This document shows, piece after piece, positions 38,166-47,687 of a stretch of 64,000 bases of DNA. A program made the position numbers and the translations under genes. Source of the stretch: a bacterium C-53. GTDB lineage: Bacteria; Bacillota; Clostridia; Lachnospirales; Lachnospiraceae. Positions within the stretch are counted from its first letter, which is position 1; every line of letters starts with the position of its first letter. The DNA lies in NCBI GenBank assembly GCA_003612525.1, contig RAZD01000004.1:1-64000 (forward strand), in the 5' to 3' direction. The notes under the pieces were generated by a model. The model was given only the letters and a program-made list of their open reading frames with translations. It did not search any database and was not told the DNA's origin.

Positions 38166-38996
38166 CTAGCCTTTCACCGCACCGGCAGCCACGCCCGCGA
38201 TAATATATTTCTGCATAAAAATATAGAAAATCATCAGCGGCGCCACGCCCAGCATCAGCATCGGAAACAGTGCCGTCCAGTCCGTGGAAAACTGCCCGAT
38301 ATTTCTCGATACCTCCTGCAAAATCACGTCTTTCTCCCTGCTTTGCAGAAACAGTAGCGGGGTCATAAATTCATTCCATACATTCAGCGTCACAATGATC
38401 ACCACCGTGGAAATAACCGGCTTTAAAAGCGGCAGAACGATAACAAAAAACTTCCGCATCACACTGCATCCATCAATTTCCGCCGCCTCTTCCAGTTCCT
38501 TTGGAATCGTGGATTCGATAAATTCTTTAAACAGGAAAACCCCCTGTGGCGTATTAATCGCAACATTTACAAGAATCACTGCAAAAGCGCTGTTCATCAG
38601 ATGAAAATTTTTCACGATTTTATACAAACTTACAATATTCATCTGAAAAGGCACAATCAAACCTGCCAGAAAAAACAGGAAAAACCGGACTCCCCACTTT
38701 GTCTTTGTTCTGGCCAGAGCATACCCTGCCATAGACGCAAAAATCACAATGAAAAAGACTGCCGTCGCCGTATTGAAAAGCGTATTGCCAAAGGCTCTCG
38801 GGAACTGCATGTTTTTCCATGCCTCCACATAATTTTCCACCAGAAATACCTTTGGAAGCGCCAGAGGGCTCTGCGTCGCATCCTGTGGACTTTTAAACGT
38901 TGTGACGATCAGATAGTAAATAGGAAGAAACCAGACAACCGCCAGTAAAATCATAATGAATTCCGTCACAACAAGATTTCGTTTTCTTTTTATCAT
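38166..38996 (-). CDS. Sugar ABC transporter permease (MalG type)
   Basis: A 276-residue permease with six spans and the EAA loop SIPKELEEAAEIDGCSVMRKFFVIVLPLLKPVI facing the ATPase. The C-terminus GVAAGAVKG is typical of the CUT1 family. It overlaps the upstream permease gene by 4 bases. No ATPase gene is in the cluster; CUT1 systems of Firmicutes often share one (MsmK/UgpC-like) encoded elsewhere. Confidence 0.92.
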   Translation of the reverse strand: MIKRKRNLVVTEFIMILLAVVWFLPIYYLIVTTFKSPQDATQSPLALPKVFLVENYVEAWKNMQFPRAFGNTLFNTATAVFFIVIFASMAGYALARTKTKWGVRFFLFFLAGLIVPFQMNIVSLYKIVKNFHLMNSAFAVILVNVAINTPQGVFLFKEFIESTIPKELEEAAEIDGCSVMRKFFVIVLPLLKPVISTVVIIVTLNVWNEFMTPLLFLQSREKDVILQEVSRNIGQFSTDWTALFPMLMLGVAPLMIFYIFMQKYIIAGVAAGAVKG

Positions 38997-39898
38997 GATA
39001 TCGCCTCACTCCATTTCCCCATCAGTTTTGTAACAAGAGCGCTGATGATAAGTACAATCACAAAGAAACACACACCAAAGGCAGCACCGGTAGAATAAAA
39101 TCCGTCCGAAATACCTTTTTTCATCATAACCGTCATAACTGTCTCGGTGGCATTTCCCGGCCCTCCCGAAGTCATGGAATAGATAATGTCAAAGACTTTC
39201 ATTCCGCCGATCAGACCTGTTACCACAATAATTTTGACAGAAGGGCACATCAGCGGAAGCGTGATGTAAAAAAATCTCTGCAGACCGTTTGCCCCGTCAA
39301 TATCCGCAGCCTCATATAAATCTTTTGAAATGCTCTGCAGATTTGCAAGATAAATCACCATCGCCCATCCTGTCCACTGCCACACCTGGGTAAATATAAC
39401 GGAATAAAGCGCTCTGTCCGCCGTAAAAAAGTTAAACGTCTGAAGTCCCAGCCGGTGAAGCAGGTTATTCACAAGCCCGTAATCCGAGGAAGACATGATG
39501 AAATTCCACAGATAACCGATAATCAGAGAACTGAACACCGCCGGGAAAAAATATACCGCCCTGAGCAGATTCCTCGACTTCAGCTTTTGATTCAAAACAA
39601 CCGCCAGAGGCAGCGCCAGAATCGTCTGAAATGAAGTCAAAAGCAGTGCATATATCACTGAATTTCGGATTGCCGTCGTCATAAGCGGCGTTTCAAATAC
39701 CTTCAGATAATTACGGATTCCCACAAAGCTTAAATTCACCGGATTCATATCCGTATAATCCGTAAAACTGTAATAAACCGTGTACAAAAAAGGCACAATA
39801 CTAAATACCACATAGATCAGAAGCGCCGGCAGGATAAACAGGATGAAATAATATCCAAGACTTCCCGCCGTCCTCTTTTTGATTCGTTGTCCGCCCAT
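38993..39898 (-). CDS. Sugar ABC transporter permease (MalF type)
   Basis: A 301-residue permease: first span LGYYFILFILPALLIYVVFSIVPFLYTVYYS, EAA loop ISKDLYEAADIDGANGLQRFFYITLPLMCPSV. Start at 39898 (MGGQRIKKR) follows GGAGGG at 7 nt; the earlier ATG contains that site. Pairs with the MalG-type permease. A strong hairpin separates it from the binding-protein gene. Confidence 0.9.
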   Translation of the reverse strand: MGGQRIKKRTAGSLGYYFILFILPALLIYVVFSIVPFLYTVYYSFTDYTDMNPVNLSFVGIRNYLKVFETPLMTTAIRNSVIYALLLTSFQTILALPLAVVLNQKLKSRNLLRAVYFFPAVFSSLIIGYLWNFIMSSSDYGLVNNLLHRLGLQTFNFFTADRALYSVIFTQVWQWTGWAMVIYLANLQSISKDLYEAADIDGANGLQRFFYITLPLMCPSVKIIVVTGLIGGMKVFDIIYSMTSGGPGNATETVMTVMMKKGISDGFYSTGAAFGVCFFVIVLIISALVTKLMGKWSEAIS

Positions 39899-39919
39899 TT
39901 TCTTTCCCTCCATAGACAC

Positions 39920-39956
39920 AAAAAGTGCCCCAAACCGCTTTTTTCATTTGGGGCAC
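39920..39956 (-). terminator. Intra-operon terminator after the binding-protein gene
   Basis: Minus strand: GTGCCCCAAA and TTTGGGGCAC pair perfectly and are followed by TTTTTGTG. Placed between the binding protein and the permeases, it probably makes the binding protein mRNA more abundant than the rest. Confidence 0.8.
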
Positions 39957-39975
39957 CGTAAAATAAATTACCGTA

Positions 39976-41316
39976 CTATTTGGACAACAGTTCTGCTACT
40001 GCCGCATCTACATTCTGAAGCGTTGTCTGCAGGTCCTGCGTTCCGAGCAGAAAGCTCTGCATCTGCGTACCATACTCTTCATGAGCCGGCGCTGCTGCAC
40101 CCCACTCATTCCACGGGCAGTACACATTCCCTGCTGCCAGCGCGTCCGCTGCGCTGTTGTATGCTTCCGGCAGATCGAAGGATGCGCCTTCCAGATAGGA
40201 GGAACCTCCCTGATTATTCTCCCAGAGTGCAGTCTGGCCCTCCACTGTGGAAATAGCCGCAACCACCTTCATAGCTGCCTCTTTGTTCGCTGAGTGTTCA
40301 TTCACCGCAAATCCGCATCCGGGTCCTCCGATCAACCAGCCCGCACTTTCACTCAGGCCGTAGAAAGGCATCATATCAATCTGAAGGTCAGGATTCTTTG
40401 CAGTGATTGCATCTAAATCCCAGGGACCGGAACAGAACATCGCCGCATCACCCATAGCAAACTGCTCCAGAGCCTGATCGTGGTCAATTCCTGTCATATC
40501 GGTTGTGTAAATGCCGTCTATAATCATCTCTGACCACTTTTCAAGATACGAATTCCATGTACCGTCAAGGGTTACTTTCCCTTCTCTGTAATCGCTTCCG
40601 AAATTCTTCCCTTCATCTGTAGAAAGATATTCAGCCGCCACAAATGCCATAGAGTTTTTAAGCATCGGTTCCCAGGATTTCAGCCCAGCCGCAAGAGGTG
40701 TAATCCCAAGATCCTGGAACTGTTTACAAACTTCTATATATTCATCAAACGTTTTCGGCAGCGCAATATTGTTCTCCTCAAACAGCTGTTTATTATAGAA
40801 GATTCCCTCAAACCAGCTGATTCCCGGGAGCGCATAGACACTTCCGTCATAAGAATACACACTGGTTCCTGCATCTGAATACGCTGCTGCCAGATCATCA
40901 AGCGGCGCCAGATAGCCAAGCCTTGCATGCTTTAAGGCAGATCCCGGAGATTCACAGATAATATCAGGCCCCTCCTCCGCTGAAAGCTGTGTATCCACAA
41001 TCGTGTCATAATTGGAATTATCCACAAATAAATACTCAATCTCAACATCCGGCACTGCTTCTGCCAAATAATCAAGCATTGCAGATACCGTATCTTCACT
41101 GTTCCAGTAAGTCATGCGGATGACCGTCTTTCCATCACTTCCCGCACTCTCCGCCGCCGTATCATCTGCGTCCGCCTGTGCTTCCTCCTCCGCATCGGTT
41201 CCCTGATCTGCCGCACTTCCCTGTGACGAAGCCTCCGGCGCTTTGCTTCCACATCCCCAAAGCAAAGATGCTGCCAGCGCGGTACTCAGCAATACGCTTA
41301 CAAATTTTCTTTTCAT
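39976..41316 (-). CDS. Sugar ABC transporter substrate-binding lipoprotein
   Basis: A 446-residue extracellular binding protein. The signal peptide ends in the lipobox LLWGC (Cys22), followed by a Ser/Ala/Asp-rich linker to about residue 65. The family 1 binding fold begins at VIRMTYWNSEDTVSAMLDYL, with later motifs PGISWFEGIFYNKQLFEENNIALPKTFDEY and GDAAMFCSGPWDL. Delivers an oligosaccharide to the two permeases downstream. It is the first structural gene after the two-component system, likely its main regulated target. Confidence 0.92.
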   Translation of the reverse strand: MKRKFVSVLLSTALAASLLWGCGSKAPEASSQGSAADQGTDAEEEAQADADDTAAESAGSDGKTVIRMTYWNSEDTVSAMLDYLAEAVPDVEIEYLFVDNSNYDTIVDTQLSAEEGPDIICESPGSALKHARLGYLAPLDDLAAAYSDAGTSVYSYDGSVYALPGISWFEGIFYNKQLFEENNIALPKTFDEYIEVCKQFQDLGITPLAAGLKSWEPMLKNSMAFVAAEYLSTDEGKNFGSDYREGKVTLDGTWNSYLEKWSEMIIDGIYTTDMTGIDHDQALEQFAMGDAAMFCSGPWDLDAITAKNPDLQIDMMPFYGLSESAGWLIGGPGCGFAVNEHSANKEAAMKVVAAISTVEGQTALWENNQGGSSYLEGASFDLPEAYNSAADALAAGNVYCPWNEWGAAAPAHEEYGTQMQSFLLGTQDLQTTLQNVDAAVAELLSK

Positions 41317-41408
41317 TGTTTTGTATCCTCCCTTTTATTTGATAAGCTTATTCTACGGCTTCTTTTCTTCCGTTACTATGGCACATTCTTTGGAATTCTG
41401 TTCCTTTT

Positions 41409-43112
41409 TCATGGAATTTCGCGAATCTTTACTTCAAAACATGTATAGCCCTCGTCCGTAATTCGAACGGATAGGCCATAACCTTCCCCATATGAAATCG
41501 CAATTCTCTGCTGGATGTTATAAATGCCATATCCTTTTCCCGGCTTGTTCAGAATCTCCTCCAAAAGTTCCACATCCATTACCGGACCGCTGTTGCTGAC
41601 CGAAAAGTACAGGGTCTCCCTGTCTCTTCGAAACTCAATCCTGACAATGCCTGTTCCTTCCTCTTCAATGTAACTTATGCCATGTTCAATGGCATTTTCC
41701 ACAATCGGCTGTAACAGAAAGTTCAGCATCTTACAGGAAAGCCCGCGCTCATCAATGTCGTAACATACCTGAAACCTGTTTTCCTTCGTCATCTGCTGAA
41801 TCTTTACATATGCACGGATATTTTCCAGTTCCCGCTCCACCGTAGTGATCTGGTTTCCGCTGTTCAGCGATGTCCGGTAGAATTTTGCCAGAAGTCCCGT
41901 GATATCGCTGATCTCATCCTCCCCCTTTTCAAGCGCCTTCCACTTAATCGACGACAATGTATTATAGAGAAAATGCGGATGAATCATTGCCTGCAATGCT
42001 TTTAACTCCGTCGCTTTCTTTTCGATTTCTATCTTATAAACCTGATTGATTGTATCATTGAGCCGCTCTGTCATTCTTCCGAGGCTGTTGGTCACAACGC
42101 CGATTTCATCCGTATCCTCGGTGTAGCATGGATGATCGAGATTTCCCCCGGAAATAATCTCTGCCTGTTCTTTCAAATAAAACAGCCTCCGGCTCAATGT
42201 TCTGGAAAGGATGCTTATAAAGACAAAGACAACCGCCATGCAGCCTGAGATCACCATCAGTGTAGAAAACAGAATGGAATCCACCTGATCTGATATCATG
42301 CCGCGCTCCACATAATAATAAAGATTCCATCCGGTGCTTTCTAACGTCCGGGTCTTTAAAATACATCCCGGTACCCGCATCTGGTCCATATTTCCGATAC
42401 CGGCCTGTATCTGATCGCCAATGCGCGTATCCGGCGAATCTTTCCGGTAGATTACTTTGCCTTCCCCGTCCGCAATCAGAATGCCGTTTGAAAAATAATC
42501 CATGCTCCGCGCCGGCTCCAGCATACGATTCAGGAAGAATTCCGTACGCATCACGCCGATGGGACGGCTGGTAGTCGCGGTGTCAAGGATCGTTCTTGTT
42601 GCATAGAGAGATTCCCCTTCCACCGTCCACTCCGTCCTGAAATTCTCCTGATGCTGCTGATACCACGCTTCCTCCTCATAGGCGGCGGAAGGTTCCAGAA
42701 ATGACCCGACTTCACTGTGTATATAAGGCGACAAAATCCGAATTCCCTTGATATTGGAATCACTGCTGATAAAATACCAGAAAATCGGCTCCACGGTCTT
42801 ATTCAGAACCTGCGCAATTTCCACATTGTCAAAAGGATTTTTCTCAAGTGTCTCACGAAAAGTCAGATTATAGGCCAGAAACTTGGTAAAATCCGTCTCT
42901 CTGCCAAACCGGGCATCCATCTCCATCACAAGCCGGCCCAGATTATTGTCCATAGTCTTCTCCGTCTGCTCCAGAAGGTTTCGATTGGAAACATGAAAGG
43001 AATACACTCCCAAAATAAAAATGGGAATGGAAACCAATACCACGAAACTGATAATCAGTTTCGTGCGTATGGATGCCTTTCCCGTAAACCAGCTCCAAAA
43101 TCCGTATCTCAT
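41409..43112 (-). CDS. YesM-type sensor histidine kinase
   Basis: About 567 residues: a first span at about 20-40 (IISFVVLVSIPIFILGVY), an extracellular sensor of about 250 residues, a second span near 290 (LMVISGCMAVVFVFISIL), a HAMP linker, then the His_kinase domain with the phosphorylated His in QAMIHPHFLYNTLSSIKW. The ATPase end has NAIEHGISY and GYGIYNIQQRIAISYG. Start set at the ATG 43112, 17 nt past the regulator stop; a GTG seven codons earlier is the alternative. It senses an extracellular sugar or the binding protein (inference) and works with the adjacent AraC-type regulator. Confidence 0.9.
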   Translation of the reverse strand: MRYGFWSWFTGKASIRTKLIISFVVLVSIPIFILGVYSFHVSNRNLLEQTEKTMDNNLGRLVMEMDARFGRETDFTKFLAYNLTFRETLEKNPFDNVEIAQVLNKTVEPIFWYFISSDSNIKGIRILSPYIHSEVGSFLEPSAAYEEEAWYQQHQENFRTEWTVEGESLYATRTILDTATTSRPIGVMRTEFFLNRMLEPARSMDYFSNGILIADGEGKVIYRKDSPDTRIGDQIQAGIGNMDQMRVPGCILKTRTLESTGWNLYYYVERGMISDQVDSILFSTLMVISGCMAVVFVFISILSRTLSRRLFYLKEQAEIISGGNLDHPCYTEDTDEIGVVTNSLGRMTERLNDTINQVYKIEIEKKATELKALQAMIHPHFLYNTLSSIKWKALEKGEDEISDITGLLAKFYRTSLNSGNQITTVERELENIRAYVKIQQMTKENRFQVCYDIDERGLSCKMLNFLLQPIVENAIEHGISYIEEEGTGIVRIEFRRDRETLYFSVSNSGPVMDVELLEEILNKPGKGYGIYNIQQRIAISYGEGYGLSVRITDEGYTCFEVKIREIP

Positions 43113-43129
43113 ATTAAACCATACCTTTC

Positions 43130-44659
43130 TCACTGCTGCCCCGCCTGCTCTCTGTACTGTTTCGGCGTCATTCCAAAACGATTTCGAAACAGCCGGTTAA
43201 AATAAGACTGGTTCGGATATCCGCAGGCTTTTCCTACCTCTACAATCTTCATTCTGCCCTGTTCCAACAGATTTTTCGCCTGATGCATCCGGTAATCCGT
43301 CAGATATTTAATCAGACTCTCCCCTGTTTCCTGCCTGAAAATATAGCTCACATAGGCAGGCGTCAGGCAAACCCTGCCTGCAATTTCCTCAAGGCTCAAA
43401 TCCTCCATGTATTCATTCTTCACAATCTGAATGATTTTTGCGACAGCCTGGCTCACATCTGTCGTCTGCCCCTGCTGCATCGAATCCGCGGTTTCCATCA
43501 CCCTGAGAAAAGCGGTTTCCACCTCATGCAGCCCGCTGCACCGCATGATCTCCTCCGTCGTCTCAAAAAGAATGCTTTTATTATAAATCCCGTACTCTTC
43601 GTACAATGCTTTCACAATATCCAGAAAAATATATTTTGCATACATAGCGCTGGAAGACTTTTCGTCCTTCAGACAGCTTAAATAAGCCGCAACATGTTTC
43701 GCCACGGCCTCAAGATTGCGCTCCGATATACAATTTAAAATTTCCTGCTTCATATGCTCCGTACGTGTTAGACGTTCCTCTTTCTGCCCGTTTACTCTGT
43801 CCGAATAAATAATCCCGGAAAAACAGCTGAACGTATCTTCCCTCAGCCGCTCGATTTCCTGCATATGTTTTCCGAAATCCGCAAACCCAAAGCACTGTTT
43901 CCCCACAATCATGGAAACCTTTTCTTTTCCCTGGGAGGTCATATCCAGGTAAAGCCTTTTCGTCATCCGGTCTATTCTGTCTTCATTCAGCCTGTTTCCT
44001 TCATAAATCAAAATATTGGCCAGGTTCGGATACAGATTAATATACTCATATGCAGCCGTTAAATCATTCCGAAGGATGCGAAGAAACTCGTCGTAATTAT
44101 ATTCAAAATAATTTCCTTCCGTCTCGATGCTTAATATCGTTATGTACTTATTCTGCAAACGGATTCCGTACGGTTCCAGACTTTTCCCTATCTCTTCATG
44201 GGAAGCTTTGGAATTCATAAGCTTAAAGAGCAGAAGGCTTTTATCCGCCACAAGCAGCGATTCTTTCTTTTCCTCCCATCGGCGTCTCTGCATACAAATT
44301 CCTATCACCTTCTCCATCACATCCCGGAACTCATCTACCTCTATGGGCTTTAGCAGATAGTTTACCGCATTCACTTCGCAAGCCTGTTTCGCATACTCAA
44401 ATTCCCCGTATGCACTGAAAATAATGATCACAATGTTCTCGTTGTAAACATTTGCCGCCCGCGCCAGCTCCAGTCCGTCCATATACGGCATCTTCACATC
44501 TGTAAGCAGAATATCCACCCGGTGTTCCTTTATATACTCAAGCGCCTTCTTCCCATTCGATGCTTCCGCAATCTCAAGCGGCAGAGCGAATTTATGAATC
44601 AGAAAACGAAGCCCTGCCCGTTCCGTCTTCTCATCATCTACCAAAAGAATCCTTAACAT
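43130..44659 (-). CDS. YesN-type response regulator with AraC domain
   Basis: A 509-residue regulator. The N-terminal receiver has the acidic pair in RILLVDDEKTERAG, the phosphorylated Asp in VDILLTDVKMPYMDGLEL (about residue 55) and Lys in NYLLKPIEVDE. A long linker of about 270 residues follows. The C-terminal AraC domain has YMEDLSLEEIAGRVCLTPAYVSYIFRQETGESLIKYLTDYRM and KACGYPNQSYFNRLFRNRFGMTPKQYRE. It should activate the sugar cluster downstream. The ATG lies behind GGGGG; the kinase gene follows at 17 nt. Confidence 0.92.
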   Translation of the reverse strand: MLRILLVDDEKTERAGLRFLIHKFALPLEIAEASNGKKALEYIKEHRVDILLTDVKMPYMDGLELARAANVYNENIVIIIFSAYGEFEYAKQACEVNAVNYLLKPIEVDEFRDVMEKVIGICMQRRRWEEKKESLLVADKSLLLFKLMNSKASHEEIGKSLEPYGIRLQNKYITILSIETEGNYFEYNYDEFLRILRNDLTAAYEYINLYPNLANILIYEGNRLNEDRIDRMTKRLYLDMTSQGKEKVSMIVGKQCFGFADFGKHMQEIERLREDTFSCFSGIIYSDRVNGQKEERLTRTEHMKQEILNCISERNLEAVAKHVAAYLSCLKDEKSSSAMYAKYIFLDIVKALYEEYGIYNKSILFETTEEIMRCSGLHEVETAFLRVMETADSMQQGQTTDVSQAVAKIIQIVKNEYMEDLSLEEIAGRVCLTPAYVSYIFRQETGESLIKYLTDYRMHQAKNLLEQGRMKIVEVGKACGYPNQSYFNRLFRNRFGMTPKQYREQAGQQ

Positions 44660-44783
44660 CAAAATCCCCCATTCCTGATTTGAATTCTATTTTCCTTATT
44701 GTATTATAAAATTGAGTTTGAACCATGAAAATAGAAAATTTTTGGGATAAAGTTGCACTTTTTATGGAAACCCATAAAACAGC

Positions 44784-44830
44784 GCAAAAATCAGGGGCTT
44801 TCATCCACTTTGCACGTGATAAAAGCCCCT
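44784..44830 (-). terminator. Terminator of rarA
   Basis: Minus strand: AGGGGCTTTT pairs with GAAAGCCCCT over an 18-nt loop, followed by GATTTTTG, about 60 nt after the rarA stop. The remaining bases up to the response regulator gene show only an AT-rich promoter region. Confidence 0.7.
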
Positions 44831-44890
44831 ATTCCTTACGTTCACTCAATTCGGTTCCCATCAATGACGGAAAATCAAATGATTCATCTG

Positions 44891-46207
44891 TCAGAAGTCC
44901 TGCCGGAATTTCTTAATCCGTTCCAGCCGCTCCTTCCACTCCGCCTCCTGTCCCTGACTGGTTGGCCGATAATATTCACGCCCCAGAAGGGAATCCGGCA
45001 TACACTGCATATTGGTCAATTTCTCTTCTGTATCATGCGCATACTGGTACCCTTTGCCGTACTCAAGTTCTTTCATAAGAGTTGTCGTCGCATTGCGTAT
45101 GACAAGCGGCACCGGCTCCGCCAGATGTTCCAGAGCGTCTTTCTTCGCATGCTCATACGCCATATAAAGAGCATTTGATTTCGGCGCAAGAGACATATAT
45201 ATAACTGCCTCCGTCAGATGCACCGTGCATTCCGGCATCCCGATAAAGTGGCATGCCTGATACGCCGCAACCGACAGCGGGAGCGCATGCGGGTCGGCAA
45301 GGCCGATATCCTCACTTGCAAACCGTATCACACGCCTTGCAATATACAGAGGGTCCTCCCCCGCTTCCAGCATACGCGCCAGCCAGTAAGCGGATGCGTC
45401 AGGGTCAGAATTACGCATGGATTTATGAAGGGCGGATATCAAATTGTAATGTTCCTCTCCCTTTTTATCATAGAGCAAAGACTTTTTGGAAATACACTGC
45501 TCCAGCGTTTCCTGTGTAACCGTAATCACACCGTCCTCATCAAGCGAACCATTTAAAATGACCATCTCAAGCGTGGATATAGCCATCCGCGCGTCCCCGT
45601 TTGCAAACGCTGCGATTGCTGACAGCATATCGTGTGATATTCGCACTTTCGTATTGCCAAAACCACGCGTATCGTTCAGTGCACGCGTAAGAAGCGAAAC
45701 CAGTTCCTCCGCCTTCAATGCCTGCAGCACAAATACCTTGCACCGCGAAAGAAGCGCGCTGTTCACCTCAAAAGACGGATTCTCCGTCGTCGCCCCGATC
45801 AGGATAATGCTTCCCTTCTCCACAAACGGCAGAAAAGCATCCTGCTGCGCCTTATTGAAACGATGAATCTCATCCACAAATACAATGGTCCGCTCTCCGT
45901 ACAGACGGTTGTCCTCAGCCTGCTGCATCACAGTGCGGATTTCTTTGATTCCGCTTGTCACTGCGGAGAAATCAATAAAGGAGGATTTTGTCCGGTTCGC
46001 TATGATACGGGCAAGCGTTGTCTTTCCCACACCGGGAGGGCCCCAGAAGATCATTGAAGAGATCTGGTCGCTCTCGATCAGGCGGCGGAGCACTTTGCCC
46101 TCTCCCAGCAAATGCATCTGACCCGCAAATTCCTCCAGTGTCTGCGGGCGGAGCTTCGCCGCAAGCGGCTGATTCTTCTCACCTCCGAAGAGTGTCATTT
46201 GTTCCAA
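44891..46207 (-). CDS. rarA: Replication-associated recombination protein RarA (MgsA)
   Basis: A 438-residue AAA+ ATPase acting at stalled replication forks. After an N-terminal MTLFGGEKNQPLAAKLRPQTLEEFAGQ come Walker A WGPPGVGKTTLARII, Walker B IVFVDEIHRFNKAQQDAFLP, sensor 1 IGATTENPSFEVN and arginine finger LLSRCKVF. The C-terminal tetramerisation part has SDPDASAYWLARMLEAGEDPLYIARR and GLADPHALPLSVAAYQA. The start is taken as TTG at 46207 because GGAGG lies 7 nt upstream; the ATG at 46198 is the alternative. Confidence 0.92.
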   Translation of the reverse strand: MEQMTLFGGEKNQPLAAKLRPQTLEEFAGQMHLLGEGKVLRRLIESDQISSMIFWGPPGVGKTTLARIIANRTKSSFIDFSAVTSGIKEIRTVMQQAEDNRLYGERTIVFVDEIHRFNKAQQDAFLPFVEKGSIILIGATTENPSFEVNSALLSRCKVFVLQALKAEELVSLLTRALNDTRGFGNTKVRISHDMLSAIAAFANGDARMAISTLEMVILNGSLDEDGVITVTQETLEQCISKKSLLYDKKGEEHYNLISALHKSMRNSDPDASAYWLARMLEAGEDPLYIARRVIRFASEDIGLADPHALPLSVAAYQACHFIGMPECTVHLTEAVIYMSLAPKSNALYMAYEHAKKDALEHLAEPVPLVIRNATTTLMKELEYGKGYQYAHDTEEKLTNMQCMPDSLLGREYYRPTSQGQEAEWKERLERIKKFRQDF

Positions 46208-46313
46208 GTGCCATCCTCCCCTCTCTTCATTATCATTCCTGCGCTTACAGCTGTTTCCCAAAATCCCGTGCCGTTTTCAACACTGCTCTGACTGATGCAT
46301 GCTCCCGGAGTCT

Positions 46314-47426
46314 TCACTCAGCGTCCACAACGCCTCTTTTCATATAAGCGCCGTATGCATCCGCTGCCTTGATTGCCGCAAATACAGTTTCCGGGGTCAC
46401 TTCAAACGGCATATTATGGAAGGTATCCGTGTCTGCACACGCGGCTTTTGCCACTTCCATAAGCTGCTCATCCGATGCATTTTCCGCTCCGAGTTCACTT
46501 AACGTCACCGGAAGTCCGACTTCCATGCACCAGCCAATAATATCTTCCAGTTCTTCTCTCGGAATATTTTCAAGCACAAGCTGTGTGATCGTTCCAAACG
46601 CCACTTTTTCTCCATGATACATATGATGGCACTCATTCAGAACCGTCAGACCATTATGCACCGCATGTGCGCCCGCCAGTCCCGCACTCTCAAATCCGAT
46701 TCCGGAAAGAAGCGTGTTCGCCTCAATCACTTTCTCCACTGCCTGCGTACACACCCCTGCTTCCAGCGCGACTTTCGCCTTTACGCCTTCGCTCATCAGC
46801 GTATCAAAGCATAATTTTGCAAGCGCCATAGCCGCCTCTGTGGTAATTCCTCCCGCACAAGATGTCGCCCCGCTTCTCTGGCATGCTCTTGCCTCAAAAT
46901 ACGTCGCAAGCGCATCCCCCATTCCGGCAACAGTCAGGCGGACCGGAGACTTCGCAATAATGTCCGTATCCATCAATACCAGATTCGGATTCGAGGATAA
47001 AAACAAATATTTTTCAAATACCCCTTCTTCCGTGTAGATGACTGAAAGCGCACTGCACGGAGCATCCGTGGACGCAATCGTAGGGCAGATGAATACAGGC
47101 GTCCCTGCATAGTAAGCAACGGCCTTCGCGGTATCAAAGATTTTTCCGCCACCGACTCCGATTACGAGATCGCAGCCTTTTTCTTTTACAATGCCTGTCA
47201 GACGGTCAATCTCACTGTTGCAGCATTCTCCGTTAAAATAATCAAATTCTGCCGTGCATTCGCTTTTTTCAAAGCTCCCGCGAATCATTGCGCCAAATCT
47301 TCTGTCACCGCCTTCGCTGATCAGAACCAGCGCTTTCTTTCCGCTTTTTTCTGCGTAAGCGCCGATATTTTTCATTTCTCCCGCACCCTGCACATACTTT
47401 GAAGGGCTGATTAATACTTTTGCCAT
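46314..47426 (-). CDS. gldA: Glycerol dehydrogenase
   Basis: A 370-residue NAD-dependent, zinc-containing polyol dehydrogenase of the iron-containing alcohol dehydrogenase superfamily. The NAD loop is VIGVGGGKIFDTAKAVA; metal ligands are Asp171 (AGMGDALATYFEAR), His254 (GLAGAHAVHNGL) and His271 (HMYHGEKVAFG). It oxidises glycerol to dihydroxyacetone, or works in reverse in fermentation. No dihydroxyacetone kinase is adjacent. GGAGAG before the ATG. Stand-alone gene. Confidence 0.92.
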   Translation of the reverse strand: MAKVLISPSKYVQGAGEMKNIGAYAEKSGKKALVLISEGGDRRFGAMIRGSFEKSECTAEFDYFNGECCNSEIDRLTGIVKEKGCDLVIGVGGGKIFDTAKAVAYYAGTPVFICPTIASTDAPCSALSVIYTEEGVFEKYLFLSSNPNLVLMDTDIIAKSPVRLTVAGMGDALATYFEARACQRSGATSCAGGITTEAAMALAKLCFDTLMSEGVKAKVALEAGVCTQAVEKVIEANTLLSGIGFESAGLAGAHAVHNGLTVLNECHHMYHGEKVAFGTITQLVLENIPREELEDIIGWCMEVGLPVTLSELGAENASDEQLMEVAKAACADTDTFHNMPFEVTPETVFAAIKAADAYGAYMKRGVVDAE

Positions 47427-47508
47427 AGGTTTCTCTCCTTTTCTTTTTCAAGCTGACTGAACCATCCAGGGCCATTGTTTCGTCTAGTCATGATGCCCCT
47501 TCGCTTTC

Positions 47509-47685
47509 TTATTTTATTATACCTGAAAGCCGGGGGAAATCAATTGTTTTAGACTTACCATTTGAAAACAGAAACATATTGTCTTCTCCCTTTGCAGACG
47601 TACTTCCGGCCATTTCATCTGTTCTTTTCCGGTATGTGCCTGTTTCCCCATCCGGATTGTTCTGGTACGCATCAATCCTAAGAAA
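47509..47685 (-). pseudogene. Possible gene-end remnant, 58 codons
   Basis: An open frame with protein-like composition (LRIDAYQNNPDGETGTYRKR ... SKTIDFPRLSGIIK) follows the arr stop. It has no start codon or ribosome site of its own in this span; the frame extends upstream only as a shadow of arr. It may be the tail of a deleted gene. Not recognised. Confidence 0.25.
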
Positions 47686-47687
47686 AA

